NCBI RefSeq assembly: GCF_000168715.1
Contig: NZ_AASE01000008.1
Coordinates: 1-64,000 of the forward strand
Direction of reading: 5' to 3'
DNA: 64,000 nt
DNA from: Chlorobium ferrooxidans DSM 13031
GTDB taxonomy: Bacteria > Bacteroidota > Chlorobiia > Chlorobiales > Chlorobiaceae
The translations under genes were made by a program, and so were the position numbers. The notes under the pieces are model-generated. The model was not told the DNA's origin and made no database searches. It saw only the letters and a program-made list of their open reading frames with translations. The first letter of the stretch is position 1, and every line of letters begins with the position of its first letter. This document shows positions 1 through 8,169 of the stretch, piece after piece.

Positions 1-158
1 TCAAGATCGACGATATGGAGCATCTTGGCATTCTGCTTGCGCCAGATGATTGCCATGTCGCGGGGATTGTCGAGATAGATCTTTTTCTGGTTGAAGTCAC
101 CGCGGGTAAGCCGGACACACTTGCCCTCTTTTATATCTATGGCTGGAATGATCAACAT
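1..158 (-). CDS. hisA: HisA, phosphoribosylformimino-AICAR ribotide isomerase (partial, N-terminus only)
   Basis: The minus strand encodes about 52 residues beginning MLIIPAIDIKEGKCVRL and running off the window edge. The AIDIKEG segment carries the first catalytic aspartate of the HisA (beta/alpha)8 barrel, and the VRLTRGDF stretch follows as in the family. HisA performs the Amadori isomerisation in histidine synthesis and its product goes to HisF/HisH. It lies 43 bases downstream of hisH on the same strand, a normal his order. Only the first fifth of the protein is visible. Confidence 0.88.
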   Translation of the reverse strand, partial: MLIIPAIDIKEGKCVRLTRGDFNQKKIYLDNPRDMAIIWRKQNAKMLHIVDL

Positions 159-201
159 AAGGTATTAATAGATGTGCCCAGGAAAGAATCAAAAAACTGT
201 T

Positions 202-807
202 TTAGCATTCGGCAAAGTTTTTCAGCACCTGCAAGCCGGCATCGGAACTTTTTTCCGGATGAAACTGAACAGCAAAAATACCATTTTTTTCTATGGCCGA
301 ACAAAAATTTTTTCCGGCATACCAGGTTGTCGCAGCAATTGCATCCGTACTATGCGGCTCACAGTAGAACGAGTGAACAAAGTAGAAAAATGCATGGTCA
401 GCAACTCCCCGGAACAGCACACTCTCCTTCTGCTGATCGACGGAGTTCCATCCAATCTGAGGGATTTTATCGGTTTCGCTCCTGAAATGCAGCACCCTGC
501 CGGGAACAAGGTTCAAACCCCTGTATGCACCCATCTCCTCACTGTCTGAAAGGAGAAGCTGCATGCCCAGGCAGATGCCGAGAAGCTGACCCCCTTTGTC
601 TACATGCTCCAGAATTGCTTCACTGAAACCGCTCCTGTTGAGTGTCTCTATCGCCTGGCCAAACGCACCGACACCGGGAAGAACAACCTTGCTGCAGCCG
701 GCAAGCTTGCAGGGATCACTGCTGACCATGGCCCTGACTCCGAGAAAATCAAATGCCTTCTGGACAGAGCGAAGGTTACCTGCACCGTAATCGGCAATAA
801 AAAGCAT
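202..807 (-). CDS. hisH: HisH, imidazole glycerol phosphate synthase glutamine amidotransferase subunit
   Basis: A 201-residue class I glutamine amidotransferase. The nucleophile elbow GICLGMQ (Cys79) and the HPE motif (His183, Glu185) give the full catalytic triad, and the N-terminus IADYGAGNLRSV is typical of HisH. It delivers ammonia from glutamine to HisF for imidazole ring closure in the cytoplasm. Length matches the family (about 200). It is followed by hisA on the same strand and is divergent from nfnA. Confidence 0.96.
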   Translation of the reverse strand: MLFIADYGAGNLRSVQKAFDFLGVRAMVSSDPCKLAGCSKVVLPGVGAFGQAIETLNRSGFSEAILEHVDKGGQLLGICLGMQLLLSDSEEMGAYRGLNLVPGRVLHFRSETDKIPQIGWNSVDQQKESVLFRGVADHAFFYFVHSFYCEPHSTDAIAATTWYAGKNFCSAIEKNGIFAVQFHPEKSSDAGLQVLKNFAEC

Positions 808-904
808 GAAAAAAACGTTAAGATTACTCGCAATATGCAGGTAAACAGCCGCAACCGCACGACCTCTCCCTTCTGCACGATTTTTTTATTGTGTATTTAA
901 TTCT

Positions 905-910
905 TATAAT
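905..910 (+). promoter_or_regulatory. Candidate -10 box for the nfnAB operon
   Basis: A perfect TATAAT lies in the A+T-rich divergent gap between hisH and nfnA. The region 17 bases upstream is a run of T rather than a good -35. If used, transcription would begin around 917, which argues for the ATG at 967 over the TTG at 919 as the nfnA start. This is inference from consensus only. Confidence 0.3.
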
Positions 911-966
911 AAAAACTTTTGCACCTTACCGAAAAGTCTCCACTATCATACGAAATCGAAGAGCCA

Positions 967-1812
967 ATGTATACAATCATCTCCTCAGTTTTTTTAGCGG
1001 AAAATATCAAAAAAATTGAAATAGAGGCCCCTCGGATCGCCAAAAAAAGAAAAGCCGGTCAGTTCGTCATGATCAGAGTCGGCCAGACCGGTGAAAGAGT
1101 GCCTCTGACCATTGCGGGCTCTGATCCTGAAAAAGGAACCATTACCATCATTGTCCAGGGAATGGGTAAATCCACCAGAGAGCTGAACAGCAAGGAGGCC
1201 GGAGATACCATCAGTGATATCGTCGGACCACTCGGCACACCGTCGCATATCGAGAAATTCGGTACTGCCGTCAGCATCGGCGGAGGTGTAGGCACCGCCA
1301 TTGCCTATCCGACAGCAGTAGCACTCAAGGAGGGAGGCAATTATGTCATCACCATCAACGGTGCACGTTCAAAAGATCTGGTCATCCTTGAAGAGGAGAT
1401 GAAGGCGGTAAGTGATGAAGCATACATTACAACCGATGACGGCTCATACGGCTTTCACGGCTTTGTTACCCAGAAACTCCAGCAGCTTATTGACTCGGGT
1501 AAAAAAATTGATTATGTGCTTGCAATTGGACCGATTCCGATGATGCGGGCAATTGCTGAAGTTACCCGTCCCTACAACATCAAGACCATGGTGAGCCTTA
1601 ACCCTATTATGGTTGACGGCACCGGCATGTGCGGCGGATGCAGGGTTACAATCGGCAACGAGATCAAGTTTGCCTGTGTTGACGGCCCCGAATTTGATGC
1701 CCATCTGGTCGATTTTAAAAATCTTACGGACCGCAACAAGCTCTACCTGCCGGAAGAGAAGCAGTCGGCTGAAACGTTTGCCCACCAGTGCAATCTCAAC
1801 AAGCTGGGCTGA
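967..1812 (+). CDS. nfnA: NfnA/SudB-type ferredoxin-NADP reductase subunit alpha
   Basis: About 281 residues, a ferredoxin-reductase-like FAD/NAD module with a C-terminal [2Fe-2S] site. Visible parts are the FAD-binding RVPLTIAG region, a glycine-rich SIGGGVGTAIAYP nucleotide motif, and a C-terminal GMCGGCRVTIGNEIKFACVDG with the cysteines of the dihydroorotate-dehydrogenase-B type iron-sulfur cluster. In Clostridium and Moorella this subunit pairs with NfnB for electron-bifurcating transhydrogenation between NADH, ferredoxin and NADP; in Pyrococcus the pair is called sulfide dehydrogenase. The ATG at 967 is preferred because MYTIISSVFL matches the usual N-terminus; a TTG at 919 is an alternative. 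nfnB follows. Confidence 0.85.
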   Translation: MYTIISSVFLAENIKKIEIEAPRIAKKRKAGQFVMIRVGQTGERVPLTIAGSDPEKGTITIIVQGMGKSTRELNSKEAGDTISDIVGPLGTPSHIEKFGTAVSIGGGVGTAIAYPTAVALKEGGNYVITINGARSKDLVILEEEMKAVSDEAYITTDDGSYGFHGFVTQKLQQLIDSGKKIDYVLAIGPIPMMRAIAEVTRPYNIKTMVSLNPIMVDGTGMCGGCRVTIGNEIKFACVDGPEFDAHLVDFKNLTDRNKLYLPEEKQSAETFAHQCNLNKLG

Positions 1813-1917
1813 TTTCAAACCGTTCATCCCGTTTTATTGGCCTGAAAAGTGACTCCCCTTGTCATAAAGGGAGAGCTATCGCAGTATCAACAAACTCTCT
1901 TTTTCAGAAGGATTACT

Positions 1918-3343
1918 ATGGACGCACAGCATATCACTAAAAAAGAACGCATGGCAATCCCCCGTCAGGAGATGCCGGCGCAGAATCCGGACGTTCGCAA
2001 CAAAAATTTCAGGGAGGTCAATCTTGGCTATACCGCTGAACTGGCTCAGGAGGAGGCGCTCCGATGTATTCAGTGCAAGGATGCCCCCTGTATCAAGGGG
2101 TGCCCCGGTCAACATCAAGATTGATCAGTTCATCAAACTGATCGCCGAAGGTGATTTCACCGGTGCGGCCCGAAAGATCAAGGAGGATAATGTTCTTCCC
2201 GCTATCTGCGGAAGAGTCTGCCCCCAGGAGGATCAGTGCGAGAAAGAGTGCGTTGTCGGCAGAAAAAACAAACCTGTCGCCATCGGCAACCTTGAACGCT
2301 TTGCTGCCGATTACGAGCGTGAGAGCGGAAGTGTGGAGCTGCCGAAAGTACAGCCGGCAACCGGTAAAAAAATCGCAGTTATCGGAAGCGGGCCTGCCGG
2401 TCTGAGCTGCGCCAATGACCTCATACAGCTTGGTCATGCCGTAACAGTTTTTGAAGCACTGCATGAACTGGGCGGGGTGCTGATGTACGGCATTCCCGAA
2501 TTCCGCCTTCCCAAATCAATTGTACAGGGTGAACTTGAAGGGCTCAAAAAACTCGGTGTGAATTTTGTAACCAATACCGTTGCAGGCCGTACCGTTACCA
2601 TTGACGAGCTTTTGAAAGATGAGGATTTTGATGCGATTTTTATCGGTGTAGGTGCCGGTCTGCCATGGTTCATGGGTATTCCCGGTGAAAATCTGCTCGG
2701 AGTCTATTCCGCCAATGAGTTCCTCACCAGGGTCAACCTGATGAAGTCCTATCAGTTCCCGGACAATGACACCCCGGTATTCAACTGCAAGGGGAAAAAT
2801 GTTGCCGTTTTCGGTGGCGGAAATACCGCCATGGATGCCGTACGCACCGCCAAACGGCTTGGCGCTGAGCACGCCTACATCGTCTACCGCCGCTCGGAAG
2901 CGGAAATGCCCGCCCGTAAAGAGGAGATCCATCATGCAAAGGAAGAGGGCATAGAGTTCCTGCTGCTCATGAACCCTCTGGAGTTTATCGGCAATGAGCA
3001 GCAGTGGCTGACGGGAGCAAAATGCCTTAAAATGGAGCTGGGTGAACCAGACGAATCAGGAAGGCGCAAACCGGTACCGATAAAGGATTCCGAGTTCATT
3101 CTCCCGATTGATATGGCAATTATCTCGATCGGCAACGGCTCCAATCCGCTGATCAATCAGACCACACCGGATATCGCTGTCAGCAAGCGGGATACCATTG
3201 TTGTCGATATCAACACGATGGCAACCTCAAAGGAGAATGTCTATGCCGGCGGGGACATTGTAACCGGCGGAGCGACCGTCATCCTTGCCATGGGCGCAGG
3301 ACGGACTGCCGCCAAAGCCATTCACGAAAAGCTTACCGCCTGA
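1918..3343 (+). CDS. nfnB: NfnB/SudA-type (GltD-like) NADPH-dependent oxidoreductase, interrupted by a one-base frameshift
   Basis: The gene starts at ATG 1918 behind an AGAAGGA ribosome site. The first frame reads to EEALRCIQCKDAPCIKGCP, then an extra C in the CCCC run at 2103-2106 shifts the frame and a stop follows within 8 codons. The remaining protein (VNIKIDQFIKLI onward, to 3343) is intact in the next frame. Deleting one C restores a protein of about 474 residues with an N-terminal [4Fe-4S] cysteine domain, GSGPAGLSCA (FAD) and GGGNTAMDAVRTA (NAD(P)) motifs and GGDIVTGGATV, as in GltD/NfnB. It may be a true null, a programmed +1 shift, or a sequencing error; the strong conservation after the shift argues against old decay. 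Confidence 0.85.
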
Positions 3344-3372
3344 GGTAATACCTGAAAATGCCCTTACACAGC

Positions 3373-3403
3373 AGAATGAGAGAGGAAAGTCCTCTCTCAT
3401 TCT
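3373..3403. terminator. Perfect 14-bp hairpin between nfnB and nikR
   Basis: AGAATGAGAGAGGA (3373-3386) and its exact reverse complement (3390-3403) are separated by AAG. There is no T-tract on either side, so it may be a factor-assisted terminator or an mRNA-stabilising structure at the end of nfnAB rather than a classic intrinsic terminator. Confidence 0.5.
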
Positions 3404-3426
3404 TGGAACCAATCCCGTGACCAGAA

Positions 3427-3834
3427 ATGAGCGAACTTTACAGATTCGGTATCTCCCTTGAAAAGACACTGATCGACGCGTTCGACCGCCATATTGAAGC
3501 ACAGCATTACAAGAGCCGCTCGGAAGCATTGCGGGATCTTATCCGTGAAGAGCTCATCAGAAAGCAGTGGACCGAAGGGGGCACGGTTGCCGGGGCCATT
3601 GTCATGACCTATGACCATCACAAGCGTGAACTGGTCAACCTGCTCCTTGATATCCAGCATGACTTTCAGGAGACCATCATTTCAACCCAGCACGTTCACC
3701 TCGACCATCACCACTGCCTTGAAATTATTGCCGTAAAAGGCCGTGCCTCCGATGTTGAAAAACTTGCCACAACCCTCAAGGTCCAGGTCGGAGTCAAGCA
3801 TCTGAGCCTGAGCATCTCTTCATCCGCCGGCTGA
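3427..3834 (+). CDS. nikR: NikR, nickel-responsive transcriptional regulator
   Basis: 135 residues. The N-terminal ribbon-helix-helix (RFGISLEKTLIDAFDRHI) binds DNA. The C-terminal ACT-like nickel domain shows the expected ligands His78, His89, His91 and Cys97 within HDFQETIIS...HVHLDHHHCLE. NikR represses nickel uptake genes when nickel is sufficient. The next genes on the same strand are an outer-membrane protein and an ECF-type nickel/cobalt transporter, so they are its likely targets. Length matches E. coli NikR (133). Confidence 0.95.
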   Translation: MSELYRFGISLEKTLIDAFDRHIEAQHYKSRSEALRDLIREELIRKQWTEGGTVAGAIVMTYDHHKRELVNLLLDIQHDFQETIISTQHVHLDHHHCLEIIAVKGRASDVEKLATTLKVQVGVKHLSLSISSSAG

Positions 3835-3885
3835 ATCAAAAAAAACGGCATGTATTGAGCAGCGGTGCATTTTTTTTTGAATAAA

Positions 3886-3904
3886 GTAACACGATTATTA
3901 TTTT
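3886..3904 (+). promoter_or_regulatory. Motif GTAACACGATTATTA upstream of the outer-membrane gene, candidate NikR site (copy 1)
   Basis: The stretch 3886-3904 matches 4778-4796 at 16 of 19 positions (shared form GTRACACRATTATTA). It is also the left half of an imperfect dyad TAACAC-N13-GTGCTA ending at 3911. Its presence before both transport units next to nikR suggests a NikR operator or shared promoter. Not matched to any experimentally defined site. Confidence 0.4.
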
Positions 3905-3960
3905 AGTGCTATCAGTAAACCCGATCAGCTTTAAAATTAATCCCGCGAACCTTGATCCCC

Positions 3961-4734
3961 ATGCTGAAAAAAAGCGCTGTTTTCATTTTCACCCTTCTGG
4001 TATCAACAAACGCCTACGCGACCCATCCGCTCGTAACTGATGATACCGGTACCCAGGGAAAGGGAAAATTCCAGATTGAAATCAACAGTGAGTTCGCAAG
4101 CGACAGCCGGGACGGTGGCACAGAAAAAGAGCACAGCGGAGAGGCTGCAGCGGCTCTCTCCTGGGGCATTGCCGACAATATTGACCTCGTCACAGCTCTG
4201 CCCGAAAAATGGCTGTCGATAAAATCTAATGGCATTACGTCACAGGATGCAAGCGGCATCGGGGATATGACAATCGAAATGAAATGGCGTTTTTTTGATG
4301 ATGAAACAACCGGTTTAAGCTTTGCCCTGAAACCGGGCATCACCATACCAACAGGCAATGCCCAAAAAGGGCTGGGAAGCGATCTATTCCAGGAGAGCTT
4401 GCTACTCATTGCAACCCGTGCAGCCCGTCTCGGAGCCGTGCACTGCAATCTCGGCTACAGCCGTATCGAAAAGGGTGATGATAATGCAAGAAACCATATC
4501 TGGCATGCTTCTATCGGAACCGAAATCAATGTAACGGGAGATCTTCGTGCCGTTCTGAACTCAGGAATTGAAACGAATGAAGCAAAGGCGTCAAAAAAGC
4601 ATCCTGCGTTTCTTCTCGGGGGAGTCATTTGCGCTGTTGCAGAGAGTCTTGATCTTGATTTCGGCCTCAAATACGGACTCAATGAAGCTGAAACCGATAC
4701 AGCTTTTCTTGCCGGACTGGCCGCCCGGTTTTAA
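3961..4734 (+). CDS. Outer-membrane beta-barrel, probable nickel-related porin (Phenol_MetA_deg-like)
   Basis: 257 residues from ATG 3961. The signal peptide MLKKSAVFIFTLLVSTNAYA is followed by THPLVTDDTGTQGKGKFQIEI, an opening typical of the 'transporter' barrel family related to Phenol_MetA_deg. Alternating hydrophobic strands and a C-terminal FLAGLAARF ending in Phe fit an outer-membrane barrel. Sitting between nikR and the ECF transporter, it probably lets metal or a metal complex across the outer membrane; that role is inferred from position only. Confidence 0.65.
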   Translation: MLKKSAVFIFTLLVSTNAYATHPLVTDDTGTQGKGKFQIEINSEFASDSRDGGTEKEHSGEAAAALSWGIADNIDLVTALPEKWLSIKSNGITSQDASGIGDMTIEMKWRFFDDETTGLSFALKPGITIPTGNAQKGLGSDLFQESLLLIATRAARLGAVHCNLGYSRIEKGDDNARNHIWHASIGTEINVTGDLRAVLNSGIETNEAKASKKHPAFLLGGVICAVAESLDLDFGLKYGLNEAETDTAFLAGLAARF

Positions 4735-4777
4735 CGGTCGGAAATCTGTTTTCAACAAATCCGCTCATTGCAGTTTG

Positions 4778-4796
4778 GTGACACAATTATTAATTT
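4778..4796 (+). promoter_or_regulatory. Motif GTGACACAATTATTA upstream of cbiM, candidate NikR site (copy 2)
   Basis: Second copy of the motif seen at 3886-3904. Here it is followed by TTTCATAGCAC, giving outer GTG...CAC ends at 4778 and 4804. It sits about 30 bases before the GGAGG ribosome site of cbiM. Assignment as a NikR target is inference. Confidence 0.4.
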
Positions 4797-4834
4797 CATA
4801 GCACGAAGATCAACAACCTGGAGGAACTATCATC

Positions 4835-5848
4835 ATGCACATGTCTGACGCGCTACTCTCACCGGTTGTCGGCGGCACATTCTGGATTGCAAGCGGGGCG
4901 CTCATCGGCTATTCGGCAAAAAAAATCACCGAAGAGAACGACAACAGCAAAACAGCGTTCATGGGTGTACTCGGAGCATTTGTTTTTGCTGCACAGATGA
5001 TCAACTTCACCATTCCCGGCACCGGTTCAAGCGGTCATCTTGGCGGGGGACTGCTGCTTGCGGTTCTGCTGGGCCCATACCGGGCATTTATTACGCTGGC
5101 CTCGGTACTCATCATTCAGTGCCTCTTTTTTGCGGATGGAGGCCTCCTGGCCCTTGGCTGCAATATCTTCAACCTGGCATTTTTCCCTGCATTTATTGCA
5201 TTTCCGTTTATCTATCGTGTTGTCGCCGGTGGTTCTGCATCACCGGAAAAACTTGCTTTCGGCAGCTTAATGGCCGCCACAGCGGCTCTTTTGATGGGTG
5301 CACTCTCCGTTGTGCTGCAAACGGTTTTATCGGGAATAACTGAGTTACCGTTCAGCACTTTTCTGCTTTTCATGCTGCCGGTCCATCTTGCTATCGGTAT
5401 TGTAGAGGGTCTGGTTACCTGGGGAGTACTCGTTTTCATTGCACGAACAGAGCCGTCTCTGCTCGTTCCCTCCGGAGCCGCCGTTCATCCCCGTTCGACT
5501 TTCGCACTCTTTGCTGTTCTTGCGCTCCTCGTCGGAGGGGTACTCTCCTGGTATGCCTCCCCGCAACCCGACGGCCTTGAATGGTCAATAGCGAAAGTAT
5601 CGGGTTCCTCAGAGTTCCGCCCGGCCAGCGAACCTCTGCATGAGACCCTTGCTGCTCTGCAGCAGAAGGTCGCATTCCTGCCCGATTACGGCTTCAAGTC
5701 CACCACGGAATCCCTCAGGAACCCGGAATCACCTGTAAATGCGGGCACAACTCTGTCCGGTATCGTCGGAAGTCTTTCCGTCCTTGCTGCAGCCGGAACC
5801 ATAGGCCTGCTACTGGGCAGAAAACGAACTGAAGCGGAACGCCAGTGA
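4835..5848 (+). CDS. CbiM/NikMN-type nickel or cobalt ECF transporter S component with fused PDGLE domain
   Basis: 337 residues. It starts MHMSDALLSP, the metal-binding N-terminus of CbiM/NikM proteins (free amino group and His2). Several membrane helices follow. Residues around 245-260 carry YASPQPDGLEWSI, the PDGLE signature of the NikN/CbiN-like accessory domain, followed by a last membrane helix, so M and N parts are fused. A strong GGAGG ribosome site precedes the start. NikR upstream makes nickel more likely than cobalt, and no B12 riboswitch is visible. Confidence 0.88.
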   Translation: MHMSDALLSPVVGGTFWIASGALIGYSAKKITEENDNSKTAFMGVLGAFVFAAQMINFTIPGTGSSGHLGGGLLLAVLLGPYRAFITLASVLIIQCLFFADGGLLALGCNIFNLAFFPAFIAFPFIYRVVAGGSASPEKLAFGSLMAATAALLMGALSVVLQTVLSGITELPFSTFLLFMLPVHLAIGIVEGLVTWGVLVFIARTEPSLLVPSGAAVHPRSTFALFAVLALLVGGVLSWYASPQPDGLEWSIAKVSGSSEFRPASEPLHETLAALQQKVAFLPDYGFKSTTESLRNPESPVNAGTTLSGIVGSLSVLAAAGTIGLLLGRKRTEAERQ

Positions 5849-6615
5849 TGCGCTCCCGACTCCACTCAGATGACTCTGGCAGTACCGGGCATGAAAAAGC
5901 AACTCCGGTCTCTCTATTCCTCGGGAGTGACCGCTCTGCCCTAATCGTGACGGTTCTCTTTGTTTTCTCACTGCTTTCGGTTCCGAAATTCAACCTTCCG
6001 GGAGTAATTGCTTTCGGGACCTTTCCGCTATTTCTCATGTTTGCGACAAGGCTTGACGTGAACATCATTGTGAAACGACTGTTGCAGATCTCCCCCTTCG
6101 TGCTCTTTATGGCTGCCGGAAATCTCGTGCTGGACCGGAACCCCGTCATGACTATCTCCGGTATAACCCTCAGCGGAGGCATGATTTCCGGTACGGTTAT
6201 TGTAGCAAAAACAATCATTTCCGTTGCCGGTCTCCTCACCGTTACCCTCTGCATTCCGTTTTATCGTATCTGCTGCGCGCTTGAATCACTTCATGTTCCA
6301 GATCTCCTGATAACACAGCTTATACTGCTCGAGCGCTACAGCTCCGTTTTGCATAAAGAGGCTCAGGCAATGCAGAAGGCAAGGGATATCCGCTCGTTCG
6401 GCAGGAGAGGAAAAGGGCTCTTTCGAACAGCTCCTCTCCTTGGATCATTGCTATTGAGAACAACAGACCGTGCCGAAAGGCTTTACCGCAGCATGAGTGC
6501 CAGAGGTTTCAATGGACGGCTCGCAAGCCGCTCTCCTGCGAACATGAGCCCTCAAGAGTGGAAAACCGTTGGACTCTGGACGCTCTTTTTCCTGGCGCTT
6601 CGCCTGATCTTTTAA
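5848..6615 (+). CDS. cbiQ: CbiQ-type ECF transporter T component (energy-coupling transmembrane protein)
   Basis: About 255 residues starting at ATG 5848, overlapping the cbiM stop by one base (a GTG at 5845 is also possible). Multiple membrane helices and the cytoplasmic coupling region containing QAMQKARDIRSFGRRG and RAERLYRSMSARGFNG (the two A-R-G-type coupling helices of T components) are visible. It links the CbiO ATPase to the substrate-binding CbiM unit. Translational coupling with cbiM and cbiO is likely. Confidence 0.88.
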   Translation: MRSRLHSDDSGSTGHEKATPVSLFLGSDRSALIVTVLFVFSLLSVPKFNLPGVIAFGTFPLFLMFATRLDVNIIVKRLLQISPFVLFMAAGNLVLDRNPVMTISGITLSGGMISGTVIVAKTIISVAGLLTVTLCIPFYRICCALESLHVPDLLITQLILLERYSSVLHKEAQAMQKARDIRSFGRRGKGLFRTAPLLGSLLLRTTDRAERLYRSMSARGFNGRLASRSPANMSPQEWKTVGLWTLFFLALRLIF

Positions 6616-6626
6616 TTATCACCTGA

Positions 6627-7349
6627 ATGATCTCCATTGAAGGACTCTCTTTTTCCTACCCTGACGGAACAAAAGCAATCGACAACGTAACCCTTGACGT
6701 AACCGAAGGGAGTGCCGTCGGTATTGTAGGAGCAAACGGGGCAGGGAAATCGACACTGGTCAATCACCTGAACGGCTACTACCTTCCAGGGGCGGGCTCC
6801 ATTTCGATTGGCGGCATCAAGGTGTGCAGAAAAAATCTTGACCGGATCCATAAACTGGTGGGCCTGCTTTTTCAAAACCCGGATGACCAGCTCTTTACGG
6901 CAAGGCTTTACGATGATGTGGCCTTCGGACCGGAGAATCTCGGCATGAATCGTGCGGATATCGCCATCCTGGCGGAAAAGGTGCTCCGGGAACTGAATCT
7001 CTGGGAGCTGCGCGATAAACCTCCGGCTCACCTCTCGCAGGGTCAGAAGCGGTTTGCCTCCTTTGCCACCGTGCTGGTCATGAAGCCGGATGTGATTGTC
7101 ATGGATGAACCGACGTCGGATCTTGATCCAAAAAACCGGAGAAAACTGATCAACCTGGTAAATTCGCTTGGAATAACAAAAATCACGGTTTCACATGACC
7201 TCGATTTTATCTGGGACACCTGCGATCGGGTATGCATCATGAACAACGGATGCATTGCTGCCGACGGTCAGACGAGAGAAATTCTCTCCGACAGAACACT
7301 GCTTGAAGCCAACAATCTCGAGCTTCCGCTGCGCTTGCAGCAATTATAA
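6627..7349 (+). CDS. cbiO: CbiO-type ECF transporter ATP-binding protein
   Basis: 240 residues with Walker A GANGAGKS (35-42), Q-loop LLFQNPDDQLF, signature LSQGQKR, Walker B VIVMDEPTSDLDP and the switch histidine in TVSHD. The FQNPDDQLF sequence is characteristic of ECF ATPases (CbiO/EcfA). It powers the nickel/cobalt importer formed with the two genes just upstream, 11 bases away. Confidence 0.94.
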   Translation: MISIEGLSFSYPDGTKAIDNVTLDVTEGSAVGIVGANGAGKSTLVNHLNGYYLPGAGSISIGGIKVCRKNLDRIHKLVGLLFQNPDDQLFTARLYDDVAFGPENLGMNRADIAILAEKVLRELNLWELRDKPPAHLSQGQKRFASFATVLVMKPDVIVMDEPTSDLDPKNRRKLINLVNSLGITKITVSHDLDFIWDTCDRVCIMNNGCIAADGQTREILSDRTLLEANNLELPLRLQQL

Positions 7350-7392
7350 ATTTTGAATGCTGAATTTTGGATTGCAAAGAAAATCAAAAAAA

Positions 7393-7428
7393 GGACCTCA
7401 GGGACTTCAGGGACAGCAAGGACGAAAA
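7393..7428 (+). repeat. 9-bp-period minisatellite (GGACNTCAG type)
   Basis: Four consecutive 9-base units: GGACCTCAG, GGACTTCAG, GGACAGCAA and GGACGAAAA. The same period and GGAC-type core recur at 18262-18306 and 41220-41255. Confidence 0.6.
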
Positions 7429-7444
7429 GAAATATCACCATAGC

Positions 7445-7466
7445 GGGCGATCACACAGGATCGCCC
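7445..7466 (+). repeat. Dispersed hairpin repeat, copy A
   Basis: GGGCGATC, loop ACACAG, GATCGCCC, followed by CTACA. Two other copies (8005-8026 and 45324-45345) keep the loop and the CCTACA tail but have different, still fully paired stems. It could act as a terminator for cbiO or be a REP-like element. Confidence 0.65.
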
Positions 7467-7501
7467 CTACACCAATTCGTGTGATTGCGTCTGTTTCGTG
7501 A

Positions 7502-7933
7502 TCAATAGGCTTTCCTCAGCTCTTCGACCCTTGCGCGATTTACACCGAGATCGGAAAATCCGAGCCTTGAGGAGGATCGAACATGAATAACACGCTCTTC
7601 AGGACTGAGTCTGAACTCGACATCATCGATAAAACCGATTACCGGAACCGTAAATGTTGACCAGATATACCACTGCTCTTCATGCTGCACGGTTCCGCCC
7701 TTCTCCGTAATCACTTTTTTCAAGCGCGCCATAGCCTCTTCAGGTGACCCCGAAAATGGCAGCGGGTCGATCCGGTGAATCAGGTCGCTGCTCTCACTGC
7801 TTACACAGTTTGGTGTCGGGGGGCAGGGCCTGAGTTTTCCATTCACAAGCTGAGGGCTCACCTCGGGCTGCGGCCATAACCCGGAGAGCTGAGCGGTTAC
7901 CGCCCCGATTGCATCACTGAAAATATCACTCAT
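7502..7933 (-). CDS. DUF1499 family protein
   Basis: 143 residues with the DUF1499 core: PPTPNCVSSESSD near residue 40, then a duplicated beta-alpha pattern ending with HVRSSSRLGFSDLGVNRARVEELRKAY. The PNCVSS and RSASRxGxSDxGxNRxRxE signatures define the family, whose biochemical role is unknown. No signal peptide or membrane helix is evident. It stands alone, convergent with cbiO. Confidence 0.8.
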   Translation of the reverse strand: MSDIFSDAIGAVTAQLSGLWPQPEVSPQLVNGKLRPCPPTPNCVSSESSDLIHRIDPLPFSGSPEEAMARLKKVITEKGGTVQHEEQWYIWSTFTVPVIGFIDDVEFRLSPEERVIHVRSSSRLGFSDLGVNRARVEELRKAY

Positions 7934-7974
7934 AATATGATCCGGTTTTATTATTGTTTAAAAAAGAACGTAGA

Positions 7975-8001
7975 AGAGATCAGGGGCAGCAACGACGAAG
8001 A
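7975..8001 (+). repeat. Short 9-bp-period repeat remnant
   Basis: Units AGAGATCAG, GGGCAGCAA and CGACGAAGA match the last units of the arrays at 7393 and 18262. They directly precede hairpin repeat copy B, the same order as at 7393-7466. Confidence 0.4.
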
Positions 8002-8004
8002 GCA

Positions 8005-8026
8005 GGGCAAACACACAGGTTTGCCC
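8005..8026 (+). repeat. Dispersed hairpin repeat, copy B
   Basis: GGGCAAAC, loop ACACAG, GTTTGCCC, then CTACA. Stem positions differ from copy A (7445-7466) on both arms so that pairing is kept. Confidence 0.65.
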
Positions 8027-8075
8027 CTACATCCTGTTCGCGGACAATCCCTTCCTCTTTCATCTTCCTTCTTTC

Positions 8076-8148
8076 AATCCAAAATCCAGAATTCAAAATC
8101 CATAATCTCTTCATCTTGTCCACTTCTGTCCACCATCTCATCCTCCAC
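8076..8148 (-). repeat. Long dispersed repeat with GTGGAC units, copy 1
   Basis: Read on the minus strand it contains several GTGGA(C/G) units, then GACAAGATGAAGAGATTATG, then TTTTGAATTCTGGATTTTGG. Nearly the same series lies at 12621-12702 on the plus strand. It lies just downstream of the NYN-S1 gene. Confidence 0.6.
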
Positions 8149-8169
8149 GGGAGTCCACGCTCTTCCTCT

